Shown here piece after piece: positions 12,671 to 24,700 of a DNA stretch of 64,000 bases. This stretch comes from Pipra filicauda (lineage: Eukaryota; Chordata; Aves; Passeriformes; Pipridae): contig NW_024104332.1 in NCBI RefSeq assembly GCF_003945595.2, forward strand, positions 3,782,001 through 3,846,000. The letters run 5' to 3'. Both the position numbers and the translations under genes were made by a program. The notes beneath the pieces were generated by a model. The model made no database searches. It had not been told where the DNA came from and saw only the letters and a list, made by a program, of their open reading frames with translations. The stretch's first letter is position 1; every line of letters starts with the position of its first letter.

Positions 12671-12856
12671 ATTGCCACTCATCTACACCTCTCACTAGAA
12701 CTGTGAACAAGATAATTTAAACCACCTTGTTATTAAACAAGAGACTTTAAATAATTTTAAAGATGACAGATCATGGAGTTAAAAAAAATTAAAAGAAAAG
12801 GAATATCATAATAAGATATTTCACAATTTTATGCAGTTTTAAAATACTTGTGCTTC
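12671..12856. repeat. Diverged dispersed duplication, copy 1
   Basis: Matches 14,744-14,912 in the same orientation, from CCACTCATCT through AACTGTGAAC and AAACCACCTTGT, across an A-rich stretch, to AAAATACTTGTGCTT. This copy has about 25 extra bases near the right end. Similarity continues past the A-rich part, so that part is internal and not a retroposon tail. It is either an old local duplication with the copies about 2.1 kb apart, or two members of a repeat family I do not recognise. Confidence 0.7.
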
Positions 12857-14356
12857 CTGTCATCATTTTACTGCAGATTGAATGGGAATTAGTAATAAAT
12901 ACTCCTGTAAGTAGTGTCCAGTATATGTTTCTGGTTCTTTCAAGACACTGAAATAGCTGTAGGTGGGTATAAAATCTATGCAATATATGAGCAGTGTGCA
13001 GTTTATTTTCACACTCAAACTCTGATGCAGACAGCAGGGAAAGAAGTGGAAGGAGCATTTATCAGCCTGCTGGCAGTATTGTTTGCTAAATCCTAAACTG
13101 AACAAGAATCTTCATTCCAGTTGTTTCTGTTCATCATTTTGGATGTATTGCCCATTTAATTCCATTGCTGTATATCTGTTCAGTAAAGCCTAGCACACAG
13201 CTACGATTTTAAACAATTAAAACAATTTATAGAATCCCAACCCCAGCAGGAGCCCACAACGTTTCGTAACAGCCTTTCTAAAGGATTGCCTGGTGAAATT
13301 CTCACCACAGCGCAGTTGATTTAATCTCTATTACATGCAGATGGCTCTCTTTTTGTGGTTTACTTTGCTGCAACAGCATTCTGTGTCAAGGTGACACTGC
13401 ACCAAATTACAACAGGAATTGGCAAAAAAATTTAGTGATGTGCTTATTAGTCTTTTATATTTGGGTGTTAGTTGATTTTTGTTTTATTGATGTTCTTGGG
13501 GAAAATCCAACTTTTTTTTTTTTCTCAGAGTGTTTTGGATCTAAAACTAATACCACCACAGTTTATTAAATTATCTGGGCTCATCTGCTCTTTCCATCTG
13601 TTAACAGAAAGTGCAACTACATGCTTTTCTTCTTGATAATTGACATTATGTGGTACACTTTGAAAATTTTCTATTTGGAAGAGTCCTTGTGTTACAAACC
13701 TGAGACATTTGAAAATTGACCATCGTTAAAACTGCATTAAAAGATGCCTCTTTTAATTGTAACTTCGCTTAGATATCCTCTTTTAGACGAAGTTTGATTT
13801 TTCCAATGATTTTAAAGTGGTTTTCTCAGGACCCAGGGGGAATTTACTATCCCAATTCCACAGAAATTCAGTGGACAATACCAGGTGGTGCAGCTCACTG
13901 TAAGTTTAGATAGGGAAGGTGGAGAGACAGAGTTGCAGTTCAGAGGTTCAGAGGTCTGCCAGGAAGGACCTGAGTATTTCTGGGTCCTTTGAGCCATGTG
14001 AACCCTATCAGTCCTTGCCTGATATCTGGATTTAATTTGGATACCTCAATGACTCGCTTGTTCAGCCTCCTACCTTTGTCAATCTTTTCCCTCGGTGCTC
14101 TGAGCTGGGGAATCAACCCCCACACTCTTTTCCAGCTCTGACTCCAGGTGCTCATCCCACGCCAGGCCTTCCCATGGAATGGTTGCAATTAACCTTTTTG
14201 GCCATCTTGTTCCATGCCTGAACAGGGGGGAATTGTCCTTTGATTTGCACAGAAGCTTCGAGGGTCGCTTTGGAATATTGAAGATCCGTAAGCTCCCCTA
14301 AATCTGCTGGAGGTGATGGAAACTCTCCTGTATCTGATGTGCATTTTCCCACGGGG

Positions 14357-14383
14357 AAAAAAAGAAAAAGAAAAAAAAAAAAA
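14357..14383. repeat. A-rich tract
   Basis: A runs broken by single G residues. On the minus strand it reads as a long pyrimidine tract directly upstream of the open frame at 14,152-14,430. No CAG acceptor follows it closely, so I do not call a splice site. Confidence 0.8.
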
Positions 14384-14570
14384 GAGTTACTATGTAAAGA
14401 ATAAAACTGAGAGCAGATAAAACTGGACATTTAGACTTTAGATTTTGAGTGAAAACTGGAGAAAATGAGGCATCTGCAGCAAGGACTCTTCTGAGACACG
14501 TTTGTTGTCCAGCCCAACTGGGTTTCATGGTGCTAAGTGTTGGGTTTTCCTGATTGTACCTAAAGAGGAT

Positions 14571-14605
14571 TTGTTTGTTTGTTTGTTTGTTTGTTTGTTT
14601 GTTTG
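14571..14605. repeat. Tetranucleotide microsatellite (TTTG)n
   Basis: About eight uninterrupted units of TTTG, ending at a GATTG interruption. Minus-strand frames across it read as a Gln-Thr-Asn-Lys repeat, which is an artefact of the array. Confidence 0.95.
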
Positions 14606-14743
14606 ATTGTTTTTAATCCTTTCTGAGGAAAGGGTCTTTTTCCATCTATTTTGGTAAATACTAGTTGATTTTCCCTCTGCCATGAGGCAGGGATGGACTG
14701 GTATGCCACAAATCAAATTACTGAAGTGTAATTGAAAAACCGG

Positions 14744-14912
14744 CACTGCCACTCATCTGTACCTCTTACCAGAACTGTGAACGACACAATTAAAACCACC
14801 TTGTGATTAAAGAAGAGATTCTAAAAACTTTTTTAAAGGCAACAGCTCATCAAGTTAAAAAAAAAAACAAAAACCAAAAAACAGAAGTATAATAGTAAAA
14901 TACTTATGCTTA
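14744..14912. repeat. Diverged dispersed duplication, copy 2
   Basis: Counterpart of 12,671-12,856 in the same orientation. It shares GCCACTCATCT, AGAACTGTGAAC, AAAACCACCTTGTGATTAAA and, after the A-rich part, AAAATACTTATGCTT. It lacks about 25 bases found in copy 1. Flanking sequence on both sides differs from that of copy 1. Confidence 0.7.
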
Positions 14913-17900
14913 GAGATACTTAACCAGAGTTTTCTTGGTTTGGAGATCTGTAGAAGAAAAAAACCCCTCAATATTATCAGAGGTTTCAAACAATTCTGTC
15001 TTTCCTATGTATTGTCAACCTCACAATGTAAACTACTGTCTTAATGAACCTGTTATACTTTTTTATATCAATATATCACTCACATGGTTCTATCAGAATC
15101 TGATTATAGCCATTAAATAGTAATTTTGCTCAGGTACTAAGATTCAAGAGTTCTCCCATTATTTTCCATATCTCTTGTTTCCCACATAGCTGAAGTGTCC
15201 AACTCTTCACCTTTATTTTTTTTCAATATTGTGTGTGAGAGACTGTGATGGCCAGAGAATACATACCTGGAGAAACATGAACAGAAAACATGTGCAGTGA
15301 TGGGTAATATCTAGAAAGTACAAAAAAATAGATAATGTAAAAGCAGGAAAGTAAATATAATGATTTATATTTACTTATGGTAAATAACATGGTCTTACAG
15401 TTTCACCTGTTTTTAAGTACTGTAAATAGAGTAATTAAATAAAATCACGAGTGAGAAAATAAATATAGTTATTCTGAGGACCTTTACATTTCTATGCTTC
15501 TAGAAAACTATTCTGTACTTGTTATGCTGTATCTACTCTAAAACATAATATCTTATAACTAAAACAGGAACTCTGCATAGTTGTGTATTCAAATATGTCA
15601 GTAAAATATGCAAGAATTAAATCCTCTAGGATTATCTAAATTAAATTTTGTAGTATCTTATAACATTTCTGAACCTTATTATTTTTTTTAATAAACTCAT
15701 TGAAAGTTCCCATAGGAAATCAGTTCTAGAAAAAGTCCATGGCATTGTAGAGATTACCACAGATAATAGTAGCCATTCTATATAATCTTTCATCTTCATC
15801 CAGGTCTCCATTTAGAGACTGAAGTTTTACACAGCTATAAAAAACCCAGCAGTTTCTGGGTCATGGTTTCTCTTCTTTGCGTCTCTTGGTTCAATTTAAA
15901 TAATTTCTTTTCCAGTTTTCTCTTGTCTCTTAAAAAATTGTGTTCATGAAAACCATCAAGCTAATTCCTTATGAAAGCAATGATCTTCTTCCAGAAGATT
16001 CCTTACTAAACAAATGAACCCAGCTCATTTCTCTTTTTGAATAACTATGCTTTCTAGAATGTCTCCTAAGTATGTTGATATTGGTTTTCTGTGTGTTGGG
16101 CAAGAAATAAGTGATGTTGATCAGGGGAGGGAAAGAAGAGGAAAGTTGTGAAATGCAGTTAGAGATCTCTAAACATCATATGAAAAGAGGGTGCTGAAAA
16201 TCTAATAAAAGACAGGAACTGGGATCCAGGACAGAATTTTGTTGGAGACTACTGCAGGACATGAACAAAACCCTGATAAAATAATTAGAGGTTGTCCAGT
16301 CAGTGCAGCTCAGATGGAAGGTGTAGAAAGCAGATTATCTTCTCACATCCAGGGGATGATGGGGAATCCAACACAGTCCAGTCAAAGAAACTTGAGTACA
16401 CAATAAAAAACATACCATGTTGTCCTGTTTGTCACAGCATACACAAACCAGAGCAGGGGGCAGCCTCTGTGGGAAGTGTGTGTTAGTTTGGAACTGCCAG
16501 GAGAGAGAGCAGTGCACTGACAGATAGGGTGACCAGAGCACTCTTAGTTTAGGAAGGGAGACAGGATCCCATGTCAGCCAAGACTTTGAGGTCTGTCTGC
16601 ACCCTCGTTCAAAGCAAACAGACAAAAAGCCCAATCAGATTTGTTTGCATAATATCTGGAACAAGGTCATATATGAAACAGAGAAAACTCAAAGCAGATA
16701 AAAATAAAATGATCTGAACACAGACTTTGCCAGCCCTCTTTGACTTTGAAAGAGAGCATGTGGGCCCTTTTCTTGCTCTCACTTAAGAAACTTTCTATTG
16801 CGTTCTACTTTGCAAGAAATTTTACAGAATCCCCTCGGGGAAGAGCTTCTTTCTACCCCCACTGAGGCCTTGCCATGGGTCAGTGTCCTGCCTTTGCCAC
16901 GTGTTTCCAGCCTGTGCTGAGATGTTTCCCTGTGGCCAGTGGCAAGCAGCAAGCCTGGAGGGACCAGGACCCCTGGAACCAGGGTATCTGCAGGGATCAA
17001 TGGGCACAAGAGCTCCAGAGTATGGTGAAATTCCAGAAGAAAATGGAAAGTTTCTTAATTTTAAACTGTAGAGAGGTTTGCAACCCGAAGTGACGTTAGT
17101 GATGCAGGGAACAATAAAAGGCAGGAGGACAAGAACAATCAGAAAGTAATCAGGCATAGGGAGGGTTGGAGCAGTGGAACAGAAGGACCAGGGGAGCACT
17201 GGGCAACTGGCAAACAACTAGTAAAAAAGATTGCTTTTTAATCATAGCTGTGGAAATTTCAAGTTGAATATAAGCACATAAGATATCTGATAACTGAAGA
17301 AACACTCTTCCTTCTGTGTGGTAAAAATGCACTCATTTGACAAGCGAGAAACTTCATGTTTTAACTTTACACAAAAACTATAACCCTGTCTAGACTCCAA
17401 ATCTGCAATTTCTGGAACTCCTGTGAAGGACAAGGCCCAGTAAAATGGATTGAATTTATTAGAGTAGTCATGATCATTAGACTACAATATTAGTCCTTAG
17501 CAGTCCTAGATGGATTTTTTGCCAGCAACAGTATTGATTCTGAGAAAAATGTGATTAAATTGCCATTTAAGGGTCGTTTAAGGATTAGGATATATAATAG
17601 ATGGTTTATATTGGCCCTAAATAAACAGCAAACGTCAAGGAATTTATTAAGGCTTTTGCTTATGCCAAAGATTATAAAAAATCTCCAAGGAGAGCATGTC
17701 AGTACAGCTCCTTGGAATAAGTACAGATAAGCTTAGGCTAGGGGGGAATTAAAAAAAAAAAAAAAAAAAATAAAGAGGTTCTTGGCTTAATCTCAGGCAG
17801 TAAGAATATATTTGCAAGACCTCATTTAATCAAATCCACTTTTGCTGTATGCAGTGTATTTAAATGAGCATCTGGCAGATGTCAGTAGTTTCATGAACAC

Positions 17901-19158
17901 CTTGACAGTTTTCTGCATAGTACGGGGTGAATTTTAGGTGTTTTTACCTTCAATCTAGCGAGTTGGTAAGAAAAAGGTGTTGAAATAATTGCTTACCAAA
18001 AAAAAACCAAAAAAGATGGCTGGGCAACGTGAATATTTTGGTAAGCGCAGAGTCACAATGTCAGCACTATTAAAACATTGTGCACAATCCCCAGGGAGTG
18101 CAGCAGCAAGAGAGATCCAGCAAAAGAAAACACAAGAGGCTGAGGTCCAGGAGCTTCTTCTGGTTTATGGAAGTTGTATCTGGAGGGAAGCAGCTGTGTT
18201 TTATCTCAGGTGTGAGGGTGCCACCCCAGGTGAACCCCTGAAACAGTGACGTGTCCAAAGGGCTCCCGGAGCTGGGAGGCAAAGGCACCCTGTGGAAGCT
18301 GCTTGGAGCCAAGCCAGAGGCACAGGGCACGGAACAGTGCTGGGACCACAGCAGGGGGCTCTCCAGGAGCTAAGGGGCTCCTTGCTGTCTGTCAGCACTC
18401 ATGTTTGGAAGTCTTGTTGGAAATGTATCCCACAGTACCTAATGGTGCAGAGTATTTATGATTAATAGTGTGCCTATATGGGCATTTAGGGGTTTTTACT
18501 GTGGTAACTGTGGTAACAAATATTTATGGTGATGTTTGGCAGGAACATCTGTGGTCTGGGCCCTTTGAAAGGCACCAGAAAGAACCAGGTTGAAGCTTCT
18601 GCTGTGAGGTGGTGCAGGGTAACTGGATGTGTGACAAAGTGCTGCAGGCTCACCTGTGCAGGGGCTGCTGGTGGAACCAGAGAGCTTGGAGGTGATGAAG
18701 GGGGAAGAGAGCGGAAAAGCAATGAGAACAGAAAGCACTCAGGGTTCTGGTAGACTTCTTGAATGCATAGTCTTCTAAGGTCTAAGTTTTTTATTATCTA
18801 CCAAGTGAGTTGCCCCTGCATCCAACCTCCTTCCCTTCCTTTATTTCTTTCAGAGATTTCAAGCCCCTCTCCCCATACCTGGACTGTCCTTGTCCCAGGT
18901 GCTCTTTCTTCTCACCTCCCAAACTCTCTCCACTTCTCTAGGCACTGATCATTTTCTCAAAGCCTTCAGCTTTGCACTGTGGTAGTGACTTTTAGTTCAA
19001 TAGTGACTTTTTAATGTTACTAAGCTCTTTTAAATAGGTCAGAGGATATAGCATTTAGACCAATTTTCTTATTTTCTTTCTGGGAATAAAAACTGCATGA
19101 TCACCCACAGTGCAAAATCAAACAGCATAATGATTTCTCTGGCTGGATAACCTTGTAT
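14913..19158. other. Unique noncoding sequence
   Basis: AT-rich up to about 16.2 kb. More GC-rich patches lie at 16.3-17.2 kb and 18.0-18.75 kb with many short overlapping frames on both strands and no identifiable domain. A run of 20 A lies at 17,751-17,770. No mobile element recognised. Confidence 0.45.
17751..17770. repeat. Poly(A) run of 20
   Basis: Uninterrupted A20, preceded by GGGGGGAATT and followed by TAAAGAGG. It could be a retroposon tail, but no retroposon body or target-site duplication was recognised around it. Confidence 0.95.
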
Positions 19159-19257
19159 CATTTCTTTTATATGACTAATTGATGTATTGCACATCCCTCT
19201 GTCCAAACATTTTCTTTTATATGACTAATTGATGTATTGCACATCCCTCTGTCCAAA
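19159..19257. repeat. Nearly perfect 50-bp tandem duplication
   Basis: Copy 1 is 19,159-19,207 and copy 2 is 19,208-19,257. They differ only by one T in the run after CA near the left end; the following 47 bases match with no substitution. Such identity in noncoding DNA implies a young duplication, or an assembly artefact. Confidence 0.97.
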
Positions 19258-22200
19258 AGAAAAACAACATAACCACAGGCCAGAACTGCAGCTGATTTAA
19301 AGTGGTGTGGTTTGACTTTATTAAACTAACTTTGAACAGGGTCTAGCTATGTGTCTAGAACTCAGTATCTCTCTACCCTGCTTCCTGCTATCAAAGCATT
19401 AATCTCAAAATATAGAGATAGATATATATAATTGTATATTTTCCCATTAATAGACCAAATTAAATTGAGACTATGTAATTTTTAATTCTATCATTTTAGT
19501 GAGAGACTAAAAATGTCATTAAAATATAATATGAAATTTTAATAATAGTTCAAATATTATTTAATAATCATATTTAAATCACGCATTATTAATTAATGCA
19601 AAACACTTCAAGAAATTCAGTTCTTAGAGGTTTTTAACAAGACCTCTGCAACCAGGGAAACAAAGGAATATAATTTTATCATGTTGAAATAAATTCTACA
19701 CACATACCATTTGCTTAGTGAAAAATCAAGAGAAAGTGTTATAGGGGGTTGTAGGAGAGGTTATGCCATCTGTGTAACTGCCTGCTGGATCATCTGCACT
19801 TCAAAATACTGTGCAGTTTCCTCCTCCTTCTCAGGGAGGTGCTGACGCCTCAAAGAAGTAGCAGAGAAAATTAGATCATTATATTTTGTCAGGAGGAAGT
19901 TCTGTCCCTTTTGAATGTTCAGCAGACCCTATTTTTGTATAAAAATAGGAGCTGCTCCTTTTTACCTAAGTTTATGCCTTTCCAATTCTTATTTTCTATT
20001 TCAGTCTGTAACTGTCCCTTTGTGACTTCAAAATCAGCAGCCAGCAACATGTAAAGATGTCAGTGGCAGAGTAAAGAGCAGGACCACTAGGGCTGGAAGA
20101 TGGATTTCCAACTGTAGTGAAAGAAAATGAGAAACCTTGGAACAACCTCCCCTCTTAGTTGTTTTTACAAACCATTACAGGCTATGTTTGGGTCTTCCAT
20201 GAAATATGAGCCATAAGAACTAGGCATGCAGAAAGAGGAAGGGAAAAAAAAAATCCTGGTTTACTGACTGCAGCTTAATTTGGATTTTATTTTTTTTTCC
20301 TCTCCCTGCAGAACAGCCCACAGAAAATAAAAGCAGAGTTTATGGGTTCAGATGCAAAAGAATTATCATTATTTGCCTTGAGAAAGTCAATGAGCAACTA
20401 AGAAAGAAGAAACTAAGCCAGCAAAGATTGTCTGCAGTCCTTCTTCCCCCCCACCATGGGAAAGCTATCATTAGCAACCTGGCTTTCTTACTTCCCAGTC
20501 ACACAATCAAAGTGTAAACCCTCACGTTCAGCTCTGGTTACACCAAACTCTAAGTGGGCATCACACAGTTAAGGTCTCCCCTTCCAACCATGCCTACTCA
20601 TGAAAAAAAGTCACTGTAAAGGCACATGGATTTTCTTCTACATGTCAGTACTTTAAAGGGTCATTACATAAGCTGGCACCGATGACTTGGCTTTTTAGTC
20701 TCTGAGAATTGTGGTGACCATCTGTAAGATCTGAATTTTGCAGCTGCATTCAATAAGACAGTGTTGGACTAAATCTTGGAAAAAAGTGCCTAATGCCAAA
20801 CTGCCTATCACTGTCAATCTGACTGCGCTTTAAACTTACAAATATAAATTTCCCTGAACAGTTGGGAAACAATAATAAAAAGTCAAATGTCTCATTAAGC
20901 AATACATGCTTCAGCCTAATGAATGTATCACATAGGAAATAAAGGAAGAAGGATAATTAACAGCACACATGACAGCACAGAGGTTGTCTGGACCATACTG
21001 ACCGATCGTTCAACTTTAACTCTTAGACTCTTAGAAGAAAGTAGTTGCTTTACACAAAAAGAGCAAGTTCATTTGGAGCTCGTCCAAACCACCATTGCCA
21101 AATAAACCACATTATGACAGTGGTGTCACGCAGACAGCAACTCACTGTAAGCTGGCCTTACTTGAGTTCATTAGGCATGAGGAGATTTCTAATTTACTTT
21201 ATGAGGCTGGTAGGGAAACTGCAGTCAAAATCAAACGCAGCAAGTAAGTGCCTTCAAATAATCCAGGCTTAAATCAGTTCTTGACTTGCAAGGAAAAAAA
21301 ATCAAGCATATAGACAATGAATCTTATAAGTAGTCTTACTCAATATTGATGAAATTTCAGGAAGGTGGGAATGATTCTGATCCTAAATCATTGGATACCA
21401 GCGAGACTTCATCTGTTGACTTTTTGGCCTTATATTTAGATGCAGCAGTTCTTCTTTCCGATGGTTAAAGCTAAAGCTGTCAACTATAACATAAAAGCAT
21501 AATCTAGTAAAACTCATTGGGGAAAAAAAAACCTGAGTGAAATGGTCTTCCTTAATGTAAAAAACTTGTGTTGGCAAATATTTGCTATTGCACCATTTGG
21601 GTTGCAAATCTTACTTAAAATAAAAGGGAAATTAACATTGGTAGATGGGAGCACGAAAGCTAATGTAATATTGACCTTTTTGTTTCCTTTCAATAGGTTT
21701 TTAAATCATGCATCATATTTTTCGAAAGTGTTATTGCTATTGAAACTTAATTAGCAAGCTTAGACTATAGTGTAATGTTAAATGAACAAATGCAAAGTAA
21801 TTCACATTGTATGTATTTTCAGCATTATATTTGTTCCATTACTGAAGCATCATGTTTCATGTTAAAAAACCGTTACTAAATGCTTCCTTTGTCAATGTTG
21901 AAAGTTTAAAGAAAACAAGCAGTCTAACTTGTAAAAAACGGAAATATAAACTGTCCTAGGAGGAACTGCAGCCTGCACTATTCTGTGGTCCTAAACATGC
22001 ATCTCGAGGCACAGCTCTTGAGTACATTTTATAGCTTCATTTTATAACAAAGGTCAAACAAAAAATATTTGAAAAACATTTTGATGCCTATATATAATCA
22101 TCCTCAAATATGTTATAATGGAGATTGTTTCCAACTGAGCCAAAACCAAACCTGGCATTAAGGACAGCAGAATTTGCTGCACAGGCATTCTGATTCTGAG

Positions 22201-22380
22201 TAATGCAATGAAGAAATCTTTCACTATTCTCCAGTTTTCTCATGACAACCCTTATATCCCTAGAGGTTTGATTCTGACCAAACAGTCCCTCCAAGCCAAC
22301 CTGGGATTTCCTCCCCCTTGCCTGTGAGATCTGCTAACTGTTGATTTAAAGTAGTTTACTGGGGCTTTGGTAATTTCTAG
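19258..22380. other. AT-rich unique sequence, part of it enhancer-like in composition
   Basis: No gene recognised. Sequence at 19.4-19.6 kb is almost pure A/T. The 20.9-21.9 kb part, especially 21,540-21,860, is rich in ATTA, TAAT and ATGCAT-type words that homeodomain and POU factors bind, and it lacks repeats. This is how many conserved noncoding elements look, but conservation cannot be seen from one sequence. Confidence 0.3.
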
Positions 22381-22413
22381 CTCTGTCTCCCCTGCCCTTT
22401 TTTCCCCTCTCAG

Positions 22414-22557
22414 GCGTGTGTAGCCTGAAGCTCCCTTGCAGGCAAAGACGTGACAGAGAGGCAGGAACAGTCTGTGTGGAGCATCTGTTTGGGAGCCTTC
22501 CTAGAGGCAGATCCCTGCCGGCTGCTGATGGAAATCATCCACGGGAACGCGAAGGGC
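22414..22557 (+). other. Candidate spliced exon in a CpG-enriched patch
   Basis: Left edge: a pyrimidine tract (from about 22,385, with TTTTTTCCCCTCT) ends in CAG at 22,411-22,413, a strong-looking splice acceptor. Right edge: GC followed by GTGAGT at 22,558-22,563, a good donor except for C at the last exon base. The enclosed 144 bases are a multiple of three and one frame, starting at 22,416, stays open throughout and for about 15 codons beyond. The other two frames stop early. The patch at about 22,446-22,745 carries around 13 CpG, unusual for this window. I recognise no protein domain. It could be an exon of an unannotated gene or lncRNA, or chance. Confidence 0.2.
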
Positions 22558-22559
22558 GT

Positions 22560-24194
22560 GAGTCCTGTGGCCTCTCGGGGCTTCATTACTGAGAACTAAA
22601 TTGTCTGGGTCCTCTTGCTCACCAGCTGCTTTTAGAAAAAAACAGGCAGAACGTGAGCAAAAGCGGCGGTTCTCAAACACCCGGATGTGAATAAGCAGCT
22701 TCTGCTCCAAACCTGTGTCTCTGATTTGTACGGACAGAAATCGTGGCACACTTATGTCTGTGAATGGGAGGCTATGAGAAAAAAGTAAACATCTGTGTTT
22801 CTACAGAGCAGGAAAACAGGTAGTTTGAAGCAGATATTCACAGCTTTCAAACTAGAGCACAGGTATTGGACAGAGTTGATAGACAAAAGTAGCTTCAATA
22901 GAGCAAATCTTGTGGAGGAAGCCAGCATGACTGTCTGCACTGGAGTTTGCCCCAACAGCATAGTTATGAATAAGCATGCCTGGTTTCTAAATACACCAAA
23001 ACTCTGGTGGCTTAATATCAGCAGCACTTTACAGTGCCAGCATTGTACCAAAAAACTTGCAAAACCTGGTGCAAGACATACATAAAACCATGATTAACAC
23101 GTTCATCCCAAACAGAATAAAACGAAACTTCGCCAGGTACTGGGCTGGCCTTTCTGTCCACAAACCAGGGATGAGTATATAGGTATTGCTTTTGCTACAC
23201 TAGCATTAACAAAAAAACTACAATTATCTTGCACAGCTGTACTTCTGCATTTAGAAGAGGCATCTGTTAGCTAGCAAAGAGATATGACTTGCTGGTGAAG
23301 CAGGGAAGGTTTTTGTCAGATCTCAGCATCAATACAAGCAAGGATGCACAGCAGAGATCGTGTTTCTCTGCAGCTACCACACAACTGAGACATACTTCGT
23401 GCATAGCAATGTATGAATACATTCAATCTGTTCCCGTTGCAAGACTTTTCTGAAACAACATCACAGATGACCACAATACATATTTTCTGTCACTCTTTCC
23501 AAAGGTCCTCCTCACTGACAAGAAAACATATGTACCAGACGAAGGGAATTTCTGTGGTTTGATGCCAAGATGAATATAGCAACTTGGTGACTGTCCAAGA
23601 GTGTTAAAAAGTAAGAGCTTAGAAGTCTTTTGTGTGGCAATAGTTGAGATACCACAGCATTTCCTGTTCCTAATGCAAGGGGACTATGTGGAAGCTGTTT
23701 ACAAACATTCTTTCTGTACTGGAAACCCCTGTATTATGTCTGGATTTTGAACTAAGTTCTTCCATGCTTAAGCACAAAGACGTGATGAGTGGCCATAAAG
23801 CAAGCACATCAGTTATTTATAATTTCTGGGCTACACAGCATGACTGCAAAGTATGTGATGGGGCTGGGACTCTGACAGATAGATGAAAGCTAAAAATTAG
23901 TGTAGTGCAGGAGTGACTCCAGAAAGGACAGGCTAGAGGTCAGGATGGAGGGAAAAAATAATGTCTGCAGGACCCCCAAAGCAGGAGGCAGATAGGGAGG
24001 TGCTTCCCCCCCCCCCCCAAAAAAAAAGACACTGAAAAAAAAAAACTGAGAACACAGAAGCTGGCCAGTGGCCCTGGCTGACTCCCAGATCATCAAGGAC
24101 TCTAAAATAAACAGACAACATTTGGAATATAGACACAGACAGCCAGTTGAGGGAAGTCATTATTCTTTTCCATGTGGCACTTTTGGAGTCACAT
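22560..24194. other. Unique sequence with C/A homopolymer
   Basis: Contains the rest of the CpG-enriched patch (to about 22,745) and then ordinary AT-rich sequence. A run of 13 C followed by 9 A lies at 24,006-24,027. No gene recognised. Confidence 0.45.
24006..24027. repeat. Compound homopolymer C13 then A9
   Basis: Thirteen C directly followed by nine A, and a second A run about ten bases later. Likely unstable in length and hard to sequence. Confidence 0.95.
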
Positions 24195-24700
24195 AGTAAG
24201 TAGTGGGTCCCACTTGGGGTATCCCAGGACAAGAGGGATGCTGCCAAACAGTGGGGGCTCAGCAGAGGCCCACCAAAATGATTTTGGTTGGACTGTGTCC
24301 ATGTACAGAGGGGCTGAGGGAGCTGGTGTGTTCAGCACAGAGAGCAGAAGGCAGAGAGCATCTCATTGCTGCCTTCAGCTCCCTCTCAGGGCAATTTTTA
24401 CAGGGAGGACAGAGCCAGACTTATTCTAAGAGATACAAAGCAGAAGGATGGGACAGAAGAGTCACAAAGTGCATCTAGGGAAACCCTGCTGGATATAAAT
24501 CCACAACTAATGTGCTTAAGCACTGTAGCAGGTAACCCAGGGAGTTTGTGGGCTCTCCATCCTTGTAGGCATTTAGTGCTGCATTAGACAAGATCCTGAG
24601 CAGCCTGGCCTAACTCAGACTTTAGCTGCGCCCTGAGCACCTGACACATCATATGGCCTCCAGGGGAGCTCCCAACCCGAGTTATTCTGGTTCTGATCTG
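24195..24700 (+). mobile_element. Old, decayed CR1 LINE fragment (3' part)
   Basis: Word order follows the 3' end of avian CR1 ORF2 and tail: a GCCCACCAAAATGAT-like start, GAGGGGCTGAGGGAGCTG, TTCAGC followed by AGAGCAGAAGGC, a segment on the ACCTCATTGCTGCCTTC theme, a piece near 24,590 reading GATCCTGAGCAGCCTGGCCTAA, and a final GAGCTCCCAACCCGAGTTATTCTGG that corresponds to the CR1 end before its octamer repeats. The frame is broken repeatedly. It is much more diverged than the copy at 38-39 kb and appears to belong to an older subfamily. The left boundary is approximate. Inactive. Confidence 0.75.

Larger units (their letters stand above)
12857..14743. other. Unique sequence between the two duplicated segments
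   Basis: The 13.8-14.35 kb part is richer in GC and has three open minus-strand frames of 61-92 codons in different phases (13,812-13,997, 13,940-14,188 and 14,152-14,430). They might be a decayed coding remnant read right to left, but I could not assign a family. An A-rich tract (14,357-14,383) and a TTTG array (14,571-14,605) follow. The rest is unremarkable. Confidence 0.4.

Noticed and set aside
13812..14430. Three minus-strand frames in different phases considered as one decayed viral or host coding region
   Set aside because: No recognised motif and no way to link the frames without a homologue. Kept only as a remark in the region entry.
16822..17217. Minus-strand frame of 131 codons with a hydrophobic stretch like a membrane anchor or retroviral transmembrane tail
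   Set aside because: Only one short hydrophobic run supports it. No upstream envelope motifs, no LTR nearby, and overlapping frames on the other strand indicate composition effects.
17751..17770. Poly(A)20 considered as the tail of a processed pseudogene or SINE
   Set aside because: No recognisable body upstream and no target-site duplication visible on either side.
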